Part shown: in pieces, positions 56,976 to 64,000 of the stretch
Layout: every line of letters begins with the position of its first letter
How positions within the stretch are numbered: position 1 is the stretch's first letter
Assembly: GCF_029784135.1 (NCBI RefSeq)
Contig: NC_073746.1
Location: forward strand, 74,949,542 to 75,013,541
Reading direction: 5' to 3'
Source: Toxorhynchites rutilus septentrionalis
Taxonomy: Eukaryota > Arthropoda > Insecta > Diptera > Culicidae
DNA: 64,000 nt
Position numbers and translations under genes: made by a program
Notes under the pieces: model-generated
Databases searched by the model: none
What the model was told of the DNA's origin: nothing
Seen by the model: the letters and a program-made list of their open reading frames with translations, nothing else

Positions 56976-59900
56976 ATATAGAACAAGTTATAAATTGTGT
57001 TACCGTTCGCTTCGTTTATTCGTCATTTTTGTACCATTTGTATTTAGTGTGTAGGAAAATATGCCATAAAAATACAACACACATTAGTTAGGGATTAGAT
57101 TAAGCCATCATTACACTCACATTAAAGAGCTGGAGAAGAGAATGCGTGTCGTGCGGAAATAGAGATGGAAATTGAATGAACAATAGTGAATTGATAGAGG
57201 AAGGAAAAGTTGAGAGAAGTAAGACAGAAAACCAAAAGAGGAAAAGAGAGAATGCACAGAGTAGATAAAAGAATGACTGCCACAAGAATTCATTTCCTGG
57301 CAGCATCGACTATCACACGGACCGAAAGTTGGAATACTGAAAATTGAGTGGAAAGTTTTAGACGAGAGGAAGTTAACTAAAATATATTTAAAAAACAAAT
57401 TATTGTGAGCACTGAGTCTGATGAAATCAGGTAAATACCCATTAAAAGGCAATATTTAAAATTAGGTCCGTGTGTAACGTGTCCATCTATCTGTGTGAAC
57501 AGGACCCGTTAATTAAAGGTTTAGAAAAGGATCCTTCTAACCCCGAAATACCCAGAGAACAGCGAACGGAGAACAGATTCAACCGGCGACCAGAATTCCA
57601 GCGGAAGACACACCAGACACCGACACACACCCACACAGATTTGTACCAGATAGGTAATAAAACAACAACAAAATTATATGTGCACTTTTTATTACACTCT
57701 CAACCCGAGCCTTGATCAGCTTTTCAGAAGAGCCGACCCTGAGAGCGATTGGCCTCAAGCTCGAGCTTGCCCACATAAAAGAGGCCTTGAGAGCCCAACC
57801 TCAAAGGTTCCCGAGGCTCAGACCAGGAACCGAGGTGTTGCGGGAGGTCCGTATGACCCCCGGAAGTAATAATTGGGAAATAGCCTTCGGATTTTTAAAA
57901 GATCGATTCCTTGGTACCGATTTAATCAATGAATCTATTCCTACACCTTTTTCAAAATCAGAAGATTTTTCCTCATTGACATTCCATGAATAGGAAGATG
58001 GTATCCCTCGGTTGAATTCTTCCCATCATAGTCATCAGCATTTGGAGCTCGGTTGCGGCAAATCCGTTGCCCTTTAACAACTCTTGTCACTGCTCCATCT
58101 GTGCGGCTCTGAGTTGAGTACACAATATGTCGAATCGCTGCAGATCGATCCCCCGATCGCGAGTTGTGTAACCTTTGGCAAGTCAATCGGTTACTAGGTG
58201 TGCAAAATCAGCATCCAACATGTTGCGCAGGGCTCCCCAACCGATCCACCGATCGATCAAATCGCTTGATCTAAGTGGACACTGACCAATGTTCGGAGCC
58301 GTAGGTTTCCCTGCTCGAGAAGATGATGATTGAAGTTGACATCGGGGAATTTGTTCCCGAGTCGAGTTTAGATTCGCCAGCTTTTCCAACTGCTCTCGGT
58401 TTGGTGGTTTGCTCGGTTTTGCCCCACGGCGGAAAGGTGCTAAGAAGGCCAAATGAGTTAATAATGTCGGTTGGGAACTCGGTTAAAGGCGCGTGGTACA
58501 GTTCTTTCAGAAGGGAGAAGAACATTGTTTGGCGGGGGAAAACGAGCATGTTCCAAGTTATGATGCTGTTGTTTCTATATCGCTCGAAACTAAAAGGTGA
58601 CAAGTAGTTTTAATGGACTCGATGACAGTTTACGTTGTTTATGATTTACTAATTTGTCTACACGGGGAGTGGATGACATTTCAAAGCGATTGCTTCAATC
58701 AACCCGTGGGGCCTTTTAAATCACTGTTGAGTAGACATTTAGATAAGTTCTTTTTGATGAAATATGAACAGGTTCGCTCTATCGATGAGACTGAATCAAA
58801 TATAATTTACTTCAAGTTTCGGGAAAGGGCAGATACAAAGCAAAACTATACGATCAATATGTAATTAGGATGTTGGCCCAAATTTCCTTGATGAGCGTAT
58901 GGTGCATCAGCCAACAAGGTAACGTAAACATGAGGGCTATCAACTTCGCGTATTTCAATACGTCATTGTTTATGCTCATCTGCATCGTGTACTCATTGTT
59001 CTTGTAGGCAGTACACGAGTTTATAAGAAATACCACTCAATATGCCCATACCGGTAGACATGCATCACCGATCGGAGCGCAGCAGTTGCGATCTGCAATC
59101 TGTGACGGATGAAATAAGTCACCTTTGGCTCTCACGCACTGACCATTGGCCTCCCGTGTGTCGGCCTTTTTGATGCCTCGGCTTCTGCACGAGGTGAACT
59201 TGCTGTTTCACCAAACAAAACCATTGAGTCCCGGTTCACTCAACTTGATTGACTTTCGATAGAGACCGAAACATACTTTACAACCCCATTCAAGCGATTC
59301 GACTTTTGATCTTTAATTTGGCCAAGCGCACCAAGTTGCTGCCAAATCAATGGTGCCGTCGGCACGTAACGGGCCAGGGCAGAATCGGGGTTTGGTTGGA
59401 AAATTTAAGACCCGCACAGGTGGTGGTGGGCTGAGCCATTGAAAGCGTACACTTTTCCGTCATAAATCTCCGCTTGATTCGCGCATAAAAGTCAATTATA
59501 TCCCATAGGAAACTGACCATTTTTACACACCAGCGCAGTCTAATTGAAAAGTAAAACTGATTTAATAACCATGATATGCTGCCGCTCATTGCCGCCCCCG
59601 CAGGAAAGCAGGAGAAAGAAGGGCGGTGCGGTTGTTGTTGTCTGGTCGTGGAGTGATGTTGAAAATATAAATAAATGCAGACAACGCTACCATTGCCTCG
59701 CAGAAAATCAATCGAAGCTTGTGTGTAAAGCTTTATTGGAAACTATAAATGTAAAACCAGAAACAATAACATAACACACGGATCCTGTCCCGCCAAGTGC
59801 AGCGGGGGGAATGGCGGATTTAACCAGAGTCATAGGTACACATATGCATGATAGAAACATTCAACTTAAATTGCGGGGAAAAATTGAACAATAATAGCAC

Positions 59901-60600
59901 GAAACAATCATATCGACGTCTTACATAAAGGCGAACCAAGAGGACGCCAATTGTGATGTATATCAGTACTTTATGCAAAACAATTTGACCAAAAACGTTC
60001 CACGCAAACTAACAATCGGATAGTTCAATTATAGTCCAGAAAGGACAACCTCTGCTGGGAATTGCATTGCAAACTGAGAGTGGTCGCATAGAAGACGCCC
60101 TTTTGCATGCTCGGCCGAGACACTCGGGACGGAGGAGATTTTATCTCGTTCGATTGAAAATTCCACCCTAACAGGGTAACATCGAATGCGTAAATATGTT
60201 GTCAACTGGGACCATCGTTAGCGTGATTTGAAAAATGACTATTGGATTAATTTGGTCCAATTTGATTTTTTGTCAACATTCATTCGAAACGTTTTATCGG
60301 ATAACCATTCGACAGCAATGTTTTGATTGGTTTCACTTGAGAAGATTTACAATGCAAATGCACTAGACAAAAACACAGGGCCAAGTAGAGATTCGCAAAA
60401 CGGTTCATTTCAGTGATAAGCTCAGAACCGTGCGCTCAATGAAAAGAGCCGGCTCATTTGAGCGGCTCGAAGGCTCTTTTTTTCAAGAACTAGTTAATTC
60501 GTGTATGTAAAGAATGGAAGACGTAAAAAATAAGGTTTAAAGCAATAATTAGTGCAGAGAATAGTAAAAATATTACTTTACTGAAGGTTTTCTCTGATAT
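56976..60600. other. Mostly unique block, no gene recognised
   Basis: A purine-rich stretch lies at about 57,120-57,260. A GC-richer patch at about 57,470-57,870 and another at about 58,010-58,560 have frames on both strands with no recognised domain. A short block at about 60,385-60,490 has GAGCCGGCTC/GAGCGGCTC inverse words and may be a small MITE. This is possibly host intron or intergenic DNA. Confidence 0.35.
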
Positions 60601-60635
60601 ATTTCCATCACAATAATATTCTTTGCTCTTTTTAT

Positions 60636-61275
60636 TGACGTAGGACTACGTCTAACCGGAAGATATAGGGGGTGAAATGAAAATCTAGGCACTGAACAAG
60701 TAGGAAAAAATGCAAGATTTGGAACGCTTATAACTCGAGCATTTATCAATAGATCAATTGATAGGAAATATATCTACGCATCTATTATAACGATTAACAT
60801 TTCATTTTTCTTGAGATAAATAATTGAATAATTGTGAAATATCAAGCATTGTCCAAATGCACTATGTGCCCATTTTTTATTGGTCCATTTTGTGCTCCTC
60901 ATATCGTACCGACCAAAACGGGCAACCAGATCAGCAGCGAAATAGAATGAAGCACGATTGGAAAGGAAAAAGAAAAAAAATAAACGAAACATTGGTCGCA
61001 GTCTCACACATGCGTAATTCTCGAGCCAGCCAGTCAGCTTAAAAATCCCCGCTCCGCTGTCGTAACGATCATTCTTTGTGTGGACACCGACTGGACAACA
61101 TCGTTGCTGGACGGGCTGGACGGCGAGGGATCGAGTGCCTTTCTCAAGGCAAGAGGGCGGAGGTGGTAGCGCTGGAGTAGAATAGAGTAGAGTTTTCAAA
61201 GGGCCTTTCTCAAGGCTAGAGACGAAGGAACTGCAAAAGTTTAAAGTCTCTATAATACATTACCTTCCTTCCTTC
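60636..61275 (+). repeat. Modular repeat family, copy F
   Basis: The left end TGACGTAGGACTACGTC is at 60,636-60,652. The next part (about 60,720-60,890) matches copy A. The following part (about 61,060-61,265: GACATCGTTGCTGG-like, GGACGGCGAGGGATCGAG, CCTTTCTCAAGGC) matches 6,735-6,935 and, in part, 13,380-13,440. A CCTTCCTTCC run closes it. The usual right terminus was not found. Confidence 0.55.
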
Positions 61276-61428
61276 CTTCGTAACGATCATTCCACTCCGA
61301 CCGTCGACAGAGACGGACGTGTTTGGAGCTCCATTATTTACCTGATTTTTAAAAAGCTATTTATTTCTCTTTTCAGGTTGTCTACTTGCGATTCATCAAC
61401 TACCTGTCTGCCCTTGAGGACTACAACA

Positions 61429-62779
61429 ATGGGGAAAACCCGGTCAACCGACCCAGGCATACCACATGGCACCAACAAACGACATCGATCGGACACCGGC
61501 AAGGAGCCAATATTAGAAAGGAACCGCTATGCTTTATTGGATGGCCATACCGAGGAGGAACCAACTACCAGGAAAGTAAATGTTGAGAAAAAGGTGAAAG
61601 TACCACCTTATTTTACAACATCGAGAGATATAGGAACTTTGAGATCTTAAATGCTGGCGCTGAAATTGCAGCCAGTTTTTAAAATATGCAGCAACGGGAT
61701 TAGTGCACCCGTGGCCGAGTGGTTAGCGTCTCACATTATCATGCCGAGTGTTCGGGTTAGATTCCCGTTCTGGCCGGAGGATTTTTCGTCAGAGAAATTT
61801 CCTTCGACTTGCACTGTGGTCACGCGTATTCAAGAGCTTGCCCCTCGGAATACATTGAAGGCGTGTTATTTGGCTTAAGAAATCTCAACTAAGTATTAAT
61901 AAATGACGCTAGTTAATGCATTCGTTGAGACGGCAAAAGTTCCACAGAGAACGTTAACGCCATTCAAGAAGAAGAAGAAGAAGAAGAAGAAGCAACGGGA
62001 TTAAAATCACTAGTCCCAACCTGGAGCAATACAAAATAATAGGATCATACCTGGAATCAAAAAAGCATGAGTTTTACACTCACGATACCCCGTCTGAAAA
62101 ACCATTTAAGGTGGTGTTGCGAGGTCTTCCTGCTATTTAGTTGGAGGATATTAAAAAGGATCTGGAACAATCATACAATATTAATCCGTTGGCTGTATAT
62201 CGGATGACTCGGCATAAAACACCAGACAATGGGTATTCCAATGTCTTGTACCTGATCCACTTAAAGAAAGGATCAGCCAATATAACTCGCCTGAGAGAAA
62301 TCAGTGAGATCTTCAACATCTCGGTACAATGGGACCGATACAAACCTCAACATCGGGATGTAACGCAATGTTCGAATTGCCTTGGTTTCGGACATAGAAC
62401 AAGATATTGTCACATGAAAACTCGTTGTGGCAAGTGTGCTGCTGACCACCTAACAAACACTTGCAGCCTTCCAGAAAAAGAACCTCGCAAGTGCGTTAAC
62501 TGTGGCGAAAGTCACCAAGCCACCAGCCGTAGCTGCACAAAACGTGCGGATTTTAAACGTATCCGGAAGCAAGCTACTGATAAAACACAGAATAGGAAGA
62601 AGGTTCCAGAGCTTACTGACAAAGAGTTCCCTCCAATGGTTTCTCGCACGATTCCTGTTCTTCCTCCTCTTCCACTTCCTACAGGTCGCCCCCAAACGGC
62701 CTCTTCTAGCGAAAAGCCAAAAAAGGAGCAGCCGAGCTATAGTAAGGTTGCGGCTATTGGTTTACCACCTACACCATAA
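61429..62779 (+). pseudogene. Jockey-type LINE ORF1 (gag), interrupted by a SINE and a stop
   Basis: The ATG at 61,429 opens MGKTRSTDPGIPHGTNKRHR, and the frame runs to 61,650. Coding similarity resumes around the SINE (LKLQPVFKICSNGI, then ITSPNLEQYKIIGSYL). The gag core reads FKVVLRGLPAI, an in-frame TAG (about 62,138), then EDIKKDLEQSYNI and VYRMTR. Three zinc knuckles follow: CSNCLGFGHRTRYC, CGKCAADHLTNTC and CVNCGESHQATSRSC. A Pro/Ser-rich tail ends at 62,779. The VLRGLP motif followed by CCHC knuckles is typical of Jockey-clade LINE gag proteins. Confidence 0.8.
61703..61990 (+). mobile_element. tRNA-derived SINE with AAG tail, inside the Jockey-type ORF1
   Basis: The head reads GTGGCCGAGTGGTTAGCGTC (box A) and, 30 bp on, TTCGGGTTAGATTCCCG (box B), as in a tRNA with a long variable arm. 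The body ends in an AAG repeat at 61,968-61,990. The duplication agcaacgggatta is present at 61,690-61,702 and 61,991-62,003. Removing the SINE and one duplication restores the LINE coding sequence across the site. RNA polymerase III transcription and LINE-driven mobilisation are the known mode for such elements. Confidence 0.88.
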
Positions 62780-62921
62780 CCTTCACCTCATTCTTCTTCT
62801 ACTGAGGAGCTTTATAGCATGCAGGAACTTGCAACCCTGTTTCTTGAACTAGATCGACAGACTAGAAGTTGTCGCAACCAGCAGAAACAAGTGCAAGTCA
62901 TGCTACACTTTTATTACAACC

Positions 62922-64000
62922 ATGGATCGGTCATCTATCAGGCTAATTAATTGGAATGCCTGCTCTCTCAAGAGTAAGGTCATCGAATTCACTGACTTCT
63001 TAGTGACAAACATCATCGACGTAGCTATCGTTACCGAGACGCATCTTAAACCGAATGTTAACCTTCGGGTTCCGAATTATCGTCTATTGAGAATGGATCG
63101 TACTAGTTCTGGTGGAGGAGGTGTTGCCCTAGCCATCAGAAATATCGATATCAGATATCGACTTTTGCCGTCCCTGAAACATCATCGAAGCTATAGGAGC
63201 GGAAATCACAACATCGATTGGGCCTATTATCGTGATTGCGGTCTAACCCAAACAGACGTCAAACAGAGATGGCTCGGCGTTGGTTCTTAAAAACGATATC
63301 ATCAAGCTAACACGAAGGCAGTCGAAATACGTCATCGGCGGGGACATCAATGCTCGACATCAGTCCTGGGGAAACCAAAGGAGGAATAAAAATGGAGTGA
63401 CTCTAAACGATGATCTACAGTGTGGGCACTACAGGATTCTTAGTCCAGCAACCCCCACTTGAATTTATCGTTCTGGAGTACATTCCATAATTGATTTCTT
63501 CATTACAAACATGGATCGCCACATCGGTGATCCTATTGCCCTTAACAAGTTGAGTTCGGATCACTTCCGGCTTCGATAGTATATTTAACATTGAGTTGAA
63601 ACATCTTAGTAACAACTTATATGAAATTATGACTTCTGTCTTCAACAGATGTCTATCACTTGGCTACTTCTCCTCGAGTTGGAAGTTGGCAAAAGTGATC
63701 CCGATACTAAAACCCGGAAAAGATCCTTCTTCTTCAAAGAGCTATCGACCAATTAGCCTTCTCCCAGCATTTTGATAGTATTCAAAAAAAAATTATATTA
63801 ACGCGCATTCTTGCTTTTGCAGATGAGCACAATATATTTTTGGATGAGCAGTTTGGATTCCGAAAAGGCCACTCTACCATTCACCAGCTTCGTAGAGTAT
63901 ACAATATAATCGTCAGTTTCAAAATCATCTGCCATGGCACTTCTTGATGTTGAAAAAGTATTTGATAATGTTTGGCATAATGGTCTCATTTACAAGCTTC
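62922..64000 (+). pseudogene. Jockey-type LINE ORF2, decayed, runs off the window
   Basis: The ATG at 62,922 opens MDRSSIRLINWNACSLKSK with VTETHL and GGGGVALAI, the endonuclease N terminus. A frame change near 63,280 leads to GGDINARHQSWG (about 63,338) and NKLSSDHF (about 63,545), after which the region before the reverse transcriptase is deleted. Then come KLAKVIPILKPGKDP and YRPISLLP (about 63,690-63,770), EQFGFRKGHSTIHQLRRV (about 63,845) and LLDVEKVFDNVWHNGLIYKL at the right edge, with several stops. The catalytic ADD motif would lie beyond 64,000. Not functional. Confidence 0.85.

Noticed and set aside
57712..57993. 93-residue plus-strand frame
   Set aside because: It starts at a non-ATG codon and resembles no known family. 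Possible LTR-like context was considered, but no ends or primer site were found.
61710..61780. A genuine tRNA gene on the plus strand
   Set aside because: Same reasoning: AAG tail, 13-bp duplication and a location inside a LINE ORF.

Overview
This is eukaryotic, insect-type DNA dominated by transposable elements. It contains no bacterial-style operon and no host gene that can be named with confidence. The element mix is an RNase H-bearing I-type LINE, a Jockey-type LINE with CCHC gag, tRNA-derived SINEs, several mariner relics, hAT and pogo-like remnants, and many TA-flanked MITEs. Together with AT-rich interspersed repeats and TATA plus TCAGT initiator promoters, this fits a large mosquito genome, most likely a culicine such as Aedes. 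That assignment is inference from the repeats, not from a diagnostic host gene.

Layout. 1-2.9 kb is non-repetitive, relatively GC-rich DNA without a recognisable gene. 2.9-7.1 kb is AT-rich repeats with a possible piggyBac-like MITE and a clean SINE insertion. 7.5-9.3 kb holds two tandem relatives of a modular repeat family. 9.7-10.1 kb is the dead C-terminal end of a hAT transposase. 10.5-12.2 kb is a TA-flanked element with a 118-bp tandem array. 12.4-14.6 kb is an ACGCGG-rich element interrupted by a modular-family copy that carries a TATA/Inr promoter. 15-16.6 kb is unique. 17.2-17.5 kb is another ACGCGG block. 19.7-21.1 kb looks like the 5' part of an LTR retroelement with one unidentified ORF. 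21.9-23.0 kb is an inverted copy of the 12.4-kb modular element. 23.8-25.1 kb is a nearly complete mariner. 25.3-27.6 kb is unique. 27.7-31.0 kb is an old I-like LINE fragment split by a 3-kb hAT-type foldback element that itself holds a pogo-like MITE. 31-35.4 kb has two copies of a dispersed repeat, a hairpin repeat and a TA MITE. 36.2-38.4 kb is unique and has the best host core-promoter candidate.

38.5-42.1 kb is a 5'-truncated I-type LINE with perfect target-site duplications and a single reading-frame break. 44.6-45.0 kb is a pogo/CENP-B-like transposase remnant with an apparent intron. 46.1-47.1 kb has two mariner remnants. 47.7-53.6 kb is a complete copy of the same LINE family with intact ORF1 and ORF2 and a 15-bp target-site duplication, sitting inside an older DNA transposon (47.4-54.3 kb). 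54.9-57.0 kb is a second, wrecked mariner. 57-60.6 kb is mostly unique. 60.6-61.3 kb is another modular-family copy. 61.4-64.0 kb is a decayed Jockey-type LINE interrupted by a SINE and running off the right edge.

How it fits together. The intact LINE encodes a nucleic-acid-binding ORF1 protein and an endonuclease/RT/RNase H ORF2 protein, enough in principle for target-primed reverse transcription. The truncated sister copy shows what an abortive reverse transcription leaves. The SINEs have no coding capacity and must borrow LINE machinery. The MITEs and foldback elements must borrow transposases, whose in-window relatives are all broken. The least explained structure is the repeat family that keeps a common left end (TGACGTAGGACTACGTC) and a common right end but swaps its interior; two of its copies carry the same RNA polymerase II core promoter.
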